Positions 38,027 to 46,533 of a stretch of 64,000 nucleotides of DNA are shown piece by piece. A program made the translations under genes and the position numbers. Source of the stretch: JAJPXC01 sp964520525 (GTDB lineage: Bacteria; Bacteroidota; Bacteroidia; Bacteroidales; Muribaculaceae); assembly GCA_964520525.1 (NCBI GenBank), contig CAZFNR010000007.1, positions 1 to 64,000 on the forward strand, read 5' to 3'. Below the pieces are notes generated by a model. That model did no database searches and was not told where the DNA came from. It saw nothing but the letters and a program-made list of their open reading frames with translations. The first letter of the stretch is position 1, and the number at the start of each line of letters is the position of its first letter.

Positions 38027-39520
38027 TTAAAAATTACGAGATTGACCTCTTCGAGCGGCATCTATACGTAGCAAAATGAAAAGCAACAGAGTAAAACCGA
38101 GCAGAGACGAACCGCCGTAACTAAAAAACGGCAACGGAATTCCAATAACCGGACATAAACCTATGACCATTCCGATGTTGATGCAGAAATGGAAAATGAA
38201 AATGCTCGCCACACAGTAGGCATAGACGCGGCCAAAAACCGTCGGTTGGCGTTCGGCTATGCTGATTACCCTTAGCGTGAGCATTATAAACAACAGCATA
38301 ACAGTCGTAGTCCCAATAAACCCCTCCTCTTCGCCTATTGTGCAAAAGATAAAGTCGGTATGCTGTTCCGGCACATATTTCAATTTAGTCTGTGTCCCTT
38401 TCAAAAATCCCTTCCCGGCAAATCCGCCTGAACCGATTGCGATTTTCGATTGGTTGACGTTATAGCCGTGGTGGCGCAAATCTTGTTCCATTCCCAGTGT
38501 CACTTTGATGCGCATCTGTTGATGAGGTTGAAGCACGTTATTGAACACATAGTTGACCGAAAATAAGAATGTCATAGACAAAACGACGGTCGAGAGTGTT
38601 ATGGCTATCTTGCGGGAATGGGTTTTTATCAACTCTATCACACAGTAGGCCGACGCTACTCCTATTACCGTGAAAAAGTACCAGTAACCCGGTATCTCGA
38701 CTCCGCACCAGCTGAGGATTGCGGTCAAAATCGCAGTCCCGGCAAACCAAGCGAAGACGTTGCGTGTTGCCATAATGTTGCGACAATAAACCATAAGCAT
38801 AGTCACCATCGTGAGCATTATCAGCACAAACACCGCAAAAACACCAGTAGAAATTCCCATTGTCAATGTTGTCGAATACTTTACACCTACGACAAATATT
38901 ACCACAGCAAACACCGCAGCCAATAGCACCAACCCGCTCATGCCCTCGCGGTATAACACGAAAAACAAGGCCAAATAGGCAAGTGACGAACCGGTCTCTT
39001 TCTGTGCTAAAATCAGCACGATGGGGATGAAGATAATTGCCAATGCTCTGACGTAGTTACTCTTTTGGGCGTTTAACGAAAAGTTGTAACCGCTAAACAA
39101 TTTGGCAAGAGCAAGTGATGTGGCAAATTTAGCAAACTCGGCAGGTTGTATCGAGATTGGGCCAAGCACTATCCAAGATCTGGAGCCCTTGATATCAGGG
39201 GCTATAAAGATGGTCAGCACGAGTATCAACACCATAACCGTGTATATCGGATAGGCGTAGGTATCATACATTCGCGCGTCAATCAGCAGCAACACAAACC
39301 CGACGAGAAGGCTGACAAATATCCACCTTATCTGTTTGCCCGAAAACTCGGTAAAGTCCATTATGCTCGAATTGTCGAAGTCGTAGCTCGCGGCATAAAT
39401 GCTCACAGCTCCGGCGACGACGAGTATCAGGTAGATGACTACCGTAAACCAGTCAATGTTGCGAAATGGTGACTCCTTAATGTTTCTTGACTCCACTGAA
39501 TATCTTTGTGTTTGACTCAA
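38027..39520 (-). CDS. rodA: RodA, SEDS peptidoglycan glycosyltransferase
   Basis: Inner-membrane SEDS polymerase of the elongasome, 497 residues, ten or more membrane segments. Conserved SEDS patches are present: QPAEFAKFATSLALAKLF, AQKETGSSLAYLALF, and near the end CPVIGIPLPFFSYGGSSLL. It is longer than E. coli RodA (370) because of an insertion of about 100 residues in the middle (GVKYSTTLTMGIST to SWCGVEIPGYWYF), a feature of Bacteroidales RodA as I recall them. It overlaps mrdA by 44 nt, so it is translationally coupled to its PBP2 partner. Confidence 0.95.
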   Translation of the reverse strand: MSQTQRYSVESRNIKESPFRNIDWFTVVIYLILVVAGAVSIYAASYDFDNSSIMDFTEFSGKQIRWIFVSLLVGFVLLLIDARMYDTYAYPIYTVMVLILVLTIFIAPDIKGSRSWIVLGPISIQPAEFAKFATSLALAKLFSGYNFSLNAQKSNYVRALAIIFIPIVLILAQKETGSSLAYLALFFVLYREGMSGLVLLAAVFAVVIFVVGVKYSTTLTMGISTGVFAVFVLIMLTMVTMLMVYCRNIMATRNVFAWFAGTAILTAILSWCGVEIPGYWYFFTVIGVASAYCVIELIKTHSRKIAITLSTVVLSMTFLFSVNYVFNNVLQPHQQMRIKVTLGMEQDLRHHGYNVNQSKIAIGSGGFAGKGFLKGTQTKLKYVPEQHTDFIFCTIGEEEGFIGTTTVMLLFIMLTLRVISIAERQPTVFGRVYAYCVASIFIFHFCINIGMVIGLCPVIGIPLPFFSYGGSSLLGFTLLLFILLRIDAARRGQSRNF

Positions 39521-41342
39521 ACATACGCTGTTCGAGATATTTACGTTGCGGCGATATTTTGCCAGTTAAATATTTTTCAATCACCAAGCTTCCTATGGGC
39601 ACGCCATAGGTGGCTCCAAATCCTGCGTTTTCAACGTAGACGCAGACTGCTATCTTTGGATCGTGATAGGGAGCGAAACCTATGAATGCCGAGTGGTCGC
39701 GCCCGTGTGGGTTTTGCGCAGTGCCGGTTTTGCCACAAACTTCCACGTCGGGAAGATTGGCTATGCGGCACGTGCCTCCGGTGACAGCCATACGCATACC
39801 CTCGGCAACGTCGTCAAAGTGGCGCGATTCGATTGTAGGTGTGCGTCGTTGTAGCAATTCGGTAGGCATAACTGTGTCTTTAATTTCTTTTACCACGTGG
39901 GGCGTAATAAACCACCCGCGGTTGGCGATGGTGGCGCAAAGGTTGGCAATCTGTAACGGTGTAGCCAATATCTCGCCTTGGCCTATAGATATTGAAATAA
40001 CGGTGTTAGCGCTCCAACGTCCTTCTCCGTAAATCTTATTATAGAACTTGGCATTCGGGATGAATCCGCGGCCTTCACTCGGCAAGTCTACTCCCAATCG
40101 GTAGCCATAGCCCAATGACACAAGATGCTTTTTCCATACCTCAAACGCATTAGCCGTGCCACCATACTTTGACCTTTTGTTATCTATCATCGCTTTGAAT
40201 CCCCAGCAAAAGTATGCGTTGCACGATGTTTGCAAGGCCGGTTTGAGGTTAATTGGTGACCCGTGGGAGTGGCAACCGACTTTAAGACCGCCCGAAATGA
40301 AACCGTGATAACAAGGGTAAGACGTCGACAGGTTGACGATATTCTCCTGGAGAAAAATCAGCCCTTGGCTAGGCTTGAATGTCGACCCGGGCGGATATGC
40401 GCCCATTAGCGCTCGGTCAAACAGGGGCTTCTCTCGATCCCTAACCAAGGCGGCGTAATTGGCACCGCGTTGGCGTCCGACGAGTAAAGTCGGGTCGTAT
40501 GTGGGGCTTGACACCAATGCTAGAATTTCTCCGGTCTCGGGCTCAACCGCCACTACAGCTCCGATTTTATTGACCATCAGACTTTCGGCGTATTGTTGCA
40601 ACTCCAAGTCGAGACTAAGCTTTAGATCTCGTCCCGATACCGGTGCTACATCTTTTGCGCCGTTGTCGTAACGACCTTTTATACGGCCATGTACATCTCT
40701 GATTAAGATTTCCACTCCTTTCTCGCCGCGAAGATACTCCTCATAGCTTTTTTCGACTCCGAGGTCGCCGCAGTAGTCTCCGCTTTGATAGTAAGGGTCG
40801 CGCTCTATGTCTTTTGCCGATACTTCGCGAATGTTGCCTAACACGTTGGCAGCGGTTTTATGGGCATATTGCCTTAGAATCCTTTTCTGAATGAAAAAGC
40901 CGGGATAGCGGTAAAGCTTTTCTTGCAGTCGGCCGTAGTCTTCAGCCGAGAGGTGACTAATGAGACGTTGAGGAGTGTATGACGAATACCCGGGATTCAT
41001 GCGTTTGTCTTTCATATCTGATAGACGTTTTCGCAATTGGTCGGGAGTGAGATTGAGCGTGTGGCAAAAATCAAGCGTGTCAAGCTCTTTGACGTCGCGC
41101 GGTATCATCATCACATCATATGCGGGCTGGTTAAATACAATCAGCTTGCCGTTGCGGTCATATATCAATCCTCGAGAGGGGTATTGCGTCTTGTTGAGAA
41201 ACGCATTAATGTCAGCGTATTCCTTGTAGCGGCTATCGGCGATTTGAAGCTCATAAAGCCGTATAGTGTATATAATTGCTATTAGAATAAGGAATCCGCC
41301 GATTACGTATTTTCGTTTCTCAAGGTTATAGTCTTTTCGCAT
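39477..41342 (-). CDS. mrdA: Penicillin-binding protein 2 (elongation transpeptidase)
   Basis: Class B PBP of the elongasome, 621 residues, anchored by one N-terminal membrane segment (YVIGGFLILIAIIYTI). A PBP dimer domain (about 50-230) precedes the transpeptidase domain with SxxK in GSTFKPS (near 318), SCN, and KTGTAQNP near the end. It overlaps mreD by 17 nt upstream and rodA by 44 nt downstream, giving tight coupling of the PBP2-RodA pair. Confidence 0.96.
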   Translation of the reverse strand: MRKDYNLEKRKYVIGGFLILIAIIYTIRLYELQIADSRYKEYADINAFLNKTQYPSRGLIYDRNGKLIVFNQPAYDVMMIPRDVKELDTLDFCHTLNLTPDQLRKRLSDMKDKRMNPGYSSYTPQRLISHLSAEDYGRLQEKLYRYPGFFIQKRILRQYAHKTAANVLGNIREVSAKDIERDPYYQSGDYCGDLGVEKSYEEYLRGEKGVEILIRDVHGRIKGRYDNGAKDVAPVSGRDLKLSLDLELQQYAESLMVNKIGAVVAVEPETGEILALVSSPTYDPTLLVGRQRGANYAALVRDREKPLFDRALMGAYPPGSTFKPSQGLIFLQENIVNLSTSYPCYHGFISGGLKVGCHSHGSPINLKPALQTSCNAYFCWGFKAMIDNKRSKYGGTANAFEVWKKHLVSLGYGYRLGVDLPSEGRGFIPNAKFYNKIYGEGRWSANTVISISIGQGEILATPLQIANLCATIANRGWFITPHVVKEIKDTVMPTELLQRRTPTIESRHFDDVAEGMRMAVTGGTCRIANLPDVEVCGKTGTAQNPHGRDHSAFIGFAPYHDPKIAVCVYVENAGFGATYGVPIGSLVIEKYLTGKISPQRKYLEQRMFESNTKIFSGVKKH

Positions 41343-41847
41343 GTCGTCTTATGCTAAGGCTGTCTATGCCTAAAATAAGAAAAAATGTCAATACGCTGCT
41401 ACCTACGATTCGCAATAGTAATCTAAGCGGGTTAAACAGTGAGAAAGACTCTATGGTGAAATACAAAAAACTATATATCACCACCATAGTAATCAGATAT
41501 TTCATAAACACGCCTAAGCCGAGCGATCTTATCGACGGTTCGGGGTAAGTCAAATCTTCTTCTCTTGGGAAATACAGTCTTAGCACAGGCTTTTTAAGCG
41601 TGGCGAATATTGTACAAGTGAGTGCATTCATGCCCTGAGTGTCAGAAAAAATATCAATTGTCAATCCCATGAGAAACGATAATGACATCATCCAATTTAG
41701 ACCAAGTGTTACAGGCAGTTTTATGATAAAATAGATAAATACTAACGGCAAAGCTACATTAAAAAGGAACAGATGGTTAAATATAATCACCTGAGCGGCA
41801 ACAAGCACTACAAACAATAATATGAAATTAAGTATCGATTTAGCCAT
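41326..41847 (-). CDS. mreD: Rod shape-determining protein MreD
   Basis: Inner-membrane protein of 173 residues with five hydrophobic segments and the MreD-typical middle loop (GLTIDIFSDTQGMNALTCTI). It links MreC to PBP2/RodA. The call leans on position in mreB-mreC-mreD-mrdA-rodA, since MreD is poorly conserved. It starts 27 nt after mreC and overlaps mrdA by 17 nt. Confidence 0.93.
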   Translation of the reverse strand: MAKSILNFILLFVVLVAAQVIIFNHLFLFNVALPLVFIYFIIKLPVTLGLNWMMSLSFLMGLTIDIFSDTQGMNALTCTIFATLKKPVLRLYFPREEDLTYPEPSIRSLGLGVFMKYLITMVVIYSFLYFTIESFSLFNPLRLLLRIVGSSVLTFFLILGIDSLSIRRHAKRL

Positions 41848-41874
41848 TAGTCTCTTAGTTATCGCCGTTTAACC

Positions 41875-42735
41875 TTAATTAGTGCTGCCGTTCTCAAATA
41901 AATCCTCGGTTTCAACGCGTTCTATTTCAGTTTTCAGAGCGTTTGAAACGATTCTGACTGTGCTGAGTTGTGAAAAATCAGTCAACAATTTGACGCGCAA
42001 GGTAAAGAAGTTGTCGTTTGAACCGTGCGCTTTGCCGACAACGGTGCCGACGGGAATCCCTTCGGGAAATACCGCAGAGTAGCCGCTCGTGACAATCGTG
42101 TCACCTTGTTTGAAGACGGTGTGCTTGGGCAACTCTTCCAACACGGCTTCTTCGTAGGTCACGCCGTCCCATACGAGCGAGCCGAAACAATCGCTGCCTT
42201 TCACGCGGCACGATAAGCGGAAGTTGGGGTTGAGCAACGAAATGATTCGAGCGCTATGGGGAGCAACGATATTTACCACGCCGACCACACCGTTTTGGTC
42301 CACAACGCCCATCTCAGGCTTGACTCCGTCAAGCTCTCCCTTTTCAATAGTTATGTAATTATAAGGGCGCGTGATGCTGTTGTTTATCACATGGGCGAGT
42401 ATGAAACTGTAAGGATTCAATGCCTCGTCGACGGTCATCGTGTCGGCATAAGCTGCTTCTTGATACAATCGGAGTCGGTGGCGGAGGCCAATCACCTCGG
42501 TTTCCAAACTCGCATTGCGGCGTTGCAGGTCTTCGTTAATGTCGCGCAAGTGGAAGTATGATGTAAAAGCATTGGCCTCCTCATATACAGAGGAAGCCAA
42601 CTTTCCGGCCGATGTCATATAGACATGGTGATGATATGGATTACGCTCAAATAATAACACGCAAGAAACGATCACATAGAATGTGAACACAAAAACAGAA
42701 CTATATCTAACCAAAAAGCTGAATAGACTGCGCAC
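41875..42735 (-). CDS. mreC: Rod shape-determining protein MreC
   Basis: Periplasmic scaffold of the elongasome, 286 residues. One N-terminal membrane segment (SSVFVFTFYVIVSCVLLF), a coiled coil (about 60-95) and the two-lobed beta domain (VINNSITRPYNYITIEKG, GVVDQNGVVGVV, HSARIISLLNP, VTSGYSAVFPEGIPVG) match MreC. It begins 22 nt after mreB. Confidence 0.95.
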   Translation of the reverse strand: MRSLFSFLVRYSSVFVFTFYVIVSCVLLFERNPYHHHVYMTSAGKLASSVYEEANAFTSYFHLRDINEDLQRRNASLETEVIGLRHRLRLYQEAAYADTMTVDEALNPYSFILAHVINNSITRPYNYITIEKGELDGVKPEMGVVDQNGVVGVVNIVAPHSARIISLLNPNFRLSCRVKGSDCFGSLVWDGVTYEEAVLEELPKHTVFKQGDTIVTSGYSAVFPEGIPVGTVVGKAHGSNDNFFTLRVKLLTDFSQLSTVRIVSNALKTEIERVETEDLFENGSTN

Positions 42736-42757
42736 TGTTCCTTACTCCCTTGATAGA

Positions 42758-43774
42758 TTATCTGATTAAGAATGAGAAATTCTGAATATTCTTCAATGCC
42801 ACGCCGGTACCTTTTGCCACTGCGAGCAATGGGTCTTCGGCGATGTGGAACTGAATGCCAATTTTATCGGTCAAGCGTTTGTCTAAACCACGGATTAAAG
42901 CACCGCCACCGGCGAGCCATATCCCATTTCTGACAATGTCAGCATATAATTCGGGAGGTGTTTGCTCCAATGCACTCAATACTGCCGCTTCAATCTTTGA
43001 TATGGATTTTTCTATGCAATGTGAAATTTCCTGATACGATACAGGAACTTCCATCGGTAGGGCTGTCATTTGGTTAGGGCCATGCACAATGAAATCTTCG
43101 GGCGGATTATCAAGTTCAGTCAACGCAGACCCGACATTTATCTTTATCTGTTCTGCTGTACGCTCTCCGACTTTCACATTGTGGGCGCGACGCATATGCG
43201 ACTGGATGTCATCTGTGAGATCATCACCGGCAATCTGGATGCTCTTGTTGCTGACAATTCCGCCAAGTGAGATAACGGCTATTTCAGTAGTGCCACCACC
43301 TATATCGACAATCATGTTGCCCTCAGCAGCTTCAACATCAAGGCCAATGCCGAGAGCAGCCGCCATGGGTTCATATATCATGTAGACATCACGTCCTCCG
43401 GCGTGTTCCGACGAATCGCGCACAGCACGAATCTCAACCTCTGTTGACCCGGATGGAATACCTACAACCATACGCAATGACGGTGAGAACCAACTTTTGG
43501 AACTTGCTTTTTTAACGAGGCCGCGAATCATTAGCTCGGCTGCATTAAAATCGGCAATAACGCCTTTACGCAATGGACGCACGGTGCGTATATGGTCATT
43601 CTCTTTCCCTTGCATCTGTTGAGCCTCTTTGCCGACTGCTATTAATTTGTCGGTACGGCGGTCAAGGGCGACAATTGACGGCTCATCAATCACAATTTTC
43701 CCGTTATGGATAATAATTGTGTTGGCGGTACCAAGGTCGATTGCAATTTCTTTAGTGAGGGAGAAAAGTCTCAT
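42758..43774 (-). CDS. mreB: Rod shape-determining actin homologue MreB
   Basis: Bacterial actin of 338 residues directing lateral wall synthesis. Phosphate-1 loop IDLGTANT, the connecting PSIVALD, phosphate-2 VDIGGGTTEIAVIS and the adenosine motif WLAGGGALIRGL are intact. A 30-bp gap follows purH on the same strand with no promoter visible, so purH and mreBCD-mrdA-rodA may share a transcript. Confidence 0.97.
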   Translation of the reverse strand: MRLFSLTKEIAIDLGTANTIIIHNGKIVIDEPSIVALDRRTDKLIAVGKEAQQMQGKENDHIRTVRPLRKGVIADFNAAELMIRGLVKKASSKSWFSPSLRMVVGIPSGSTEVEIRAVRDSSEHAGGRDVYMIYEPMAAALGIGLDVEAAEGNMIVDIGGGTTEIAVISLGGIVSNKSIQIAGDDLTDDIQSHMRRAHNVKVGERTAEQIKINVGSALTELDNPPEDFIVHGPNQMTALPMEVPVSYQEISHCIEKSISKIEAAVLSALEQTPPELYADIVRNGIWLAGGGALIRGLDKRLTDKIGIQFHIAEDPLLAVAKGTGVALKNIQNFSFLIR

Positions 43775-43804
43775 GGGAATAATCGAGTAGGGGAGGTTTC
43801 TATA

Positions 43805-45331
43805 TTAATGTTTAAAATGGCGTATACCTGTAGTAACCATAGCGACACCGCTTGCGTTACAATAGTCAATTGACTCGTTATCGCGAACCGAACCACCAGG
43901 TTGAATAACGGCGGTGATTCCGGCCTCATGAGCGATTTGGACACAGTCAGGGAAGGGGAAGAATGCGTCTGAGGCCATTACCGCACCGTTGAGGTCGAAG
44001 CCGAATGATTGAGCCTTAGCAATAGCTTGTTTCAAGGCATCAACTCGTGATGTTTGTCCGACGCCACTGGCACACAACTGGCCGTTTTTAGCAAGTACTA
44101 TGGCATTGCTCTTGCTGTGCTTAACAATTTTGTTTGCGAAAAGCAAATCAGCTACTTGTTCTGGTGAAACAGCCTTTTCCGTTACTTGTGTGAGATCGTC
44201 TGAGGTCTCAACTTTGAGGTCACGGTCTTGGACTAAAGCCCCGTTAAGGACTGTGCGAACTTGTTTCTTAGTAGTGTTTTTGATTTTTTGCACTAAGATA
44301 ATTCGGTTCTTTTTTTGCTCTAAGATTTCCAACGCATCCTCATCATATGCGGGAGCGATAACGACTTCAAAGAAAATTTTATTGATTTCCTCTGCAGTCA
44401 CAGCATCAATAGTGCGATTAGCTATGAGTACACCACCAAACGCAGAGACCGGATCGCCGGCCAAAGCGTCTTTCCATGCATCTAACACAGTAGAACGTGT
44501 GGCGAGTCCACAAGCGTTATTGTGCTTCAATACAGCAAATGTGGGTTCATTAAATTCAGAAATGAGGGACACCGCAGCATCAATGTCAAGAAGATTGTTG
44601 TAGGAAATCTCTTTTCCATGTAGTTTCTCAAACATTGCATCAAGGTCTCCAAAGAATACCCCTTTTTGATGAGGATTCTCTCCATAGCGCATTGGCTTTG
44701 AACCGTCAATAGCCAGACGAAGAGCCGAGGGTGTTTCATCTCCATCAAAGTATGAGAAAATAGAGCTGTCATAAGAAGATGATACCGCGAAAGCTTCTTT
44801 TGCAAACCATCTGCGCTCAGCCAAAGTCGACTCAGCCCCTCGTTTTTTAAGCATTTCGGCAAGAGGGGAGTACTGGTCTTTAGAGGCTACGATAACCACA
44901 TCGTTGTAGTTCTTTGCGGCTGCCCTGATTAAAGAAATACCACCTATATCTATTTTTTCAATAATGTCATCATCAGATGCTCCGGAAGCGACTGTATCAA
45001 CAAACGGATATAAATCAACGATTACAAGATCGATTTCGGGAATTTCGTAAGTCGCGATTTGTTCTTTATCGCCGGAATTGTCTCGACGATTAAGGATACC
45101 GCCAAACACTTTAGGATGAAGCGTCTTGACGCGACCACCAAGAATCGAAGGGTAACCCGTGAGTGCCTCGACAGCATCACACTGGTAGCCAAGCGACTCG
45201 ATGAATGATTTAGTACCACCGGTAGAAAGAAACTTTACACCGTCTTTATTCAAGAGAGATAAAATCTCGTCAAGCCCGTCTTTGTGATAAACCGAGATGA
45301 GCGCGGTCTTAATTTTTTTTGCGTCAGCCAT
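43805..45331 (-). CDS. purH: Bifunctional AICAR formyltransferase/IMP cyclohydrolase
   Basis: Last two steps of purine synthesis (AICAR to FAICAR to IMP), 508 residues. The N-terminal MGS-like cyclohydrolase domain (ALISVYHKDGL, STGGTKSFIESLGY, GGRVKTLHPKVFGGIL) precedes the transformylase domain with RYGENPHQKG, KHNNACGLA and ASDAFFPFPD. The start ATG at 45331 (MADAKKIKTALISVY) is preferred to one at 45352, because a -7 box (45363-45370) would leave the longer form almost without leader. Confidence 0.96.
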   Translation of the reverse strand: MADAKKIKTALISVYHKDGLDEILSLLNKDGVKFLSTGGTKSFIESLGYQCDAVEALTGYPSILGGRVKTLHPKVFGGILNRRDNSGDKEQIATYEIPEIDLVIVDLYPFVDTVASGASDDDIIEKIDIGGISLIRAAAKNYNDVVIVASKDQYSPLAEMLKKRGAESTLAERRWFAKEAFAVSSSYDSSIFSYFDGDETPSALRLAIDGSKPMRYGENPHQKGVFFGDLDAMFEKLHGKEISYNNLLDIDAAVSLISEFNEPTFAVLKHNNACGLATRSTVLDAWKDALAGDPVSAFGGVLIANRTIDAVTAEEINKIFFEVVIAPAYDEDALEILEQKKNRIILVQKIKNTTKKQVRTVLNGALVQDRDLKVETSDDLTQVTEKAVSPEQVADLLFANKIVKHSKSNAIVLAKNGQLCASGVGQTSRVDALKQAIAKAQSFGFDLNGAVMASDAFFPFPDCVQIAHEAGITAVIQPGGSVRDNESIDYCNASGVAMVTTGIRHFKH

Positions 45332-45362
45332 ATATTGTGCTATGATTTTCAAAACTTGGCTG

Positions 45363-45370
45363 CAAATTTA
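45363..45370 (-). promoter_or_regulatory. Probable purH promoter -7 box (TAAATTTG)
   Basis: On the minus strand TAAATTTG (plus 45363-45370) fits TAnnTTTG, 32 nt before the purH ATG at 45331. No TTTG at the standard -33 distance. It may drive purH together with mreBCD-mrdA-rodA. Confidence 0.5.
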
Positions 45371-45408
45371 CAAAAATTTACGGTCACAGTCGTAATGTTC
45401 CATGCTTT

Positions 45409-45858
45409 TTATTGCAGTATCTGTTTTGCGTGGTCTTTAGTCTTAATTTCCTTTGGTCCGATAATACGTTCGATTATTCCATCTGATGAGATTATGAAAG
45501 TGGTGCGAAAAGTTCCCATATATTTTCGTCCACACATCGACTTTTCGCCCCACACGCCGAACGCTTCGACCAAAGTGTGGTCAGTGTCAGCGATAAGCGG
45601 GAAAGGTAGACTGTTTTTCTCGATGAAACGACGGTGTGAGCTATCGCTATCCACGCTCACTCCAATCACCTGGAAACCTGCCGCATGCAGAGCGTTGTTG
45701 TTGTCGCGGAGATTGCACGCTTCGGCTGTGCAGCCAGGTGTCGAATCTTTGGGATAGAAGTAGAGGGCTATCTTTTTACCCGGGAAGTCGGAACGTTTGA
45801 TCTCGTTCCCGTTCTGGTCTAATCCCAGTCGGTCGGGGGCTATGTCTCCTAATGTCAT
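45409..45858 (-). CDS. bcp: Thioredoxin-dependent peroxiredoxin, BCP/PrxQ type
   Basis: Cytosolic peroxide reductase of 149 residues. The peroxidatic Cys43 and resolving Cys48 lie in the PrxQ motif STPGCTAEACNLRD; the catalytic Thr/Pro and later Arg are present. It follows the DUF4468-like gene on the same strand by 56 nt and precedes purH. Confidence 0.96.
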   Translation of the reverse strand: MTLGDIAPDRLGLDQNGNEIKRSDFPGKKIALYFYPKDSTPGCTAEACNLRDNNNALHAAGFQVIGVSVDSDSSHRRFIEKNSLPFPLIADTDHTLVEAFGVWGEKSMCGRKYMGTFRTTFIISSDGIIERIIGPKEIKTKDHAKQILQ

Positions 45859-45914
45859 TTGGTTGATGGATTCCTAAGTTTGGGTCAATATTGTCGGCTG
45901 TTTTTTCAGATGTC

Positions 45915-46487
45915 TCACCAGTCGTTTTCTTCAGATGTCTCGTAGTTTTTTACACGGCTGATTAGCTCGCCTAAAAATTCGTCGAAATGCTTGTTGATTT
46001 GGTCTACCATATCTTTTTCGCGAATTTCACCGTCATCTTTGAATAAGTGTCCTTTGCGGTTAAGGCTGGTGTTGACGCTCAAAGCGCTCCCTTTGCCTAT
46101 TTCGATTATGGAGTGACGGCATTTGAGCGACGAGAGGGTGGGGGCGTCGATGCGTATGCGGTTGGGTTTGAATTTGATTTCAACACTCCAGTTTGCCGAA
46201 TATTTATCTTTTATTCCTGCAAGATAGTCTTTGGCAATCTTCATCCCTTCACACGTCACGATAATGATGTCGGGCTCGTTATATTTCAAGTCATAATCAC
46301 GTGACTTAAGCATAGATGTCAACACGGTTTTGGTGCGTTGAAACAGTTGTTTTTGAGTGCCTTTGACTTTTTCGACTATAAAGTCTTTGCCATCTTCGGT
46401 CTGTATGCCGTCGGCTGTCAATTTAAACTGTGCAGCAAGCAACATCGGCATTGCCAACATCATGAGCATAAAAAATATTTTTTTCAT
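45915..46487 (-). CDS. Secreted DUF4468-like protein
   Basis: Exported protein of 190 residues. From the ATG at 46487 a signal peptide (KKIFFMLMMLAMPMLLAAQ) is followed by a TBP-like fold candidate: IVEKVKGTQKQLFQRTKTVL, then a beta-hairpin with DIIIVTCEGMKI and WSVEIKFKPNRIRI, ending in a charged helix. The pattern resembles DUF4468 of Bacteroidota; function unknown. An upstream in-frame ATG at 46532 would destroy the signal peptide and is rejected. Confidence 0.7.
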   Translation of the reverse strand: MKKIFFMLMMLAMPMLLAAQFKLTADGIQTEDGKDFIVEKVKGTQKQLFQRTKTVLTSMLKSRDYDLKYNEPDIIIVTCEGMKIAKDYLAGIKDKYSANWSVEIKFKPNRIRIDAPTLSSLKCRHSIIEIGKGSALSVNTSLNRKGHLFKDDGEIREKDMVDQINKHFDEFLGELISRVKNYETSEENDW

Positions 46488-46533
46488 CGTCGGTCGTGTT
46501 AAAAGATTGAATGATAGTCGCAAATATAACAAT

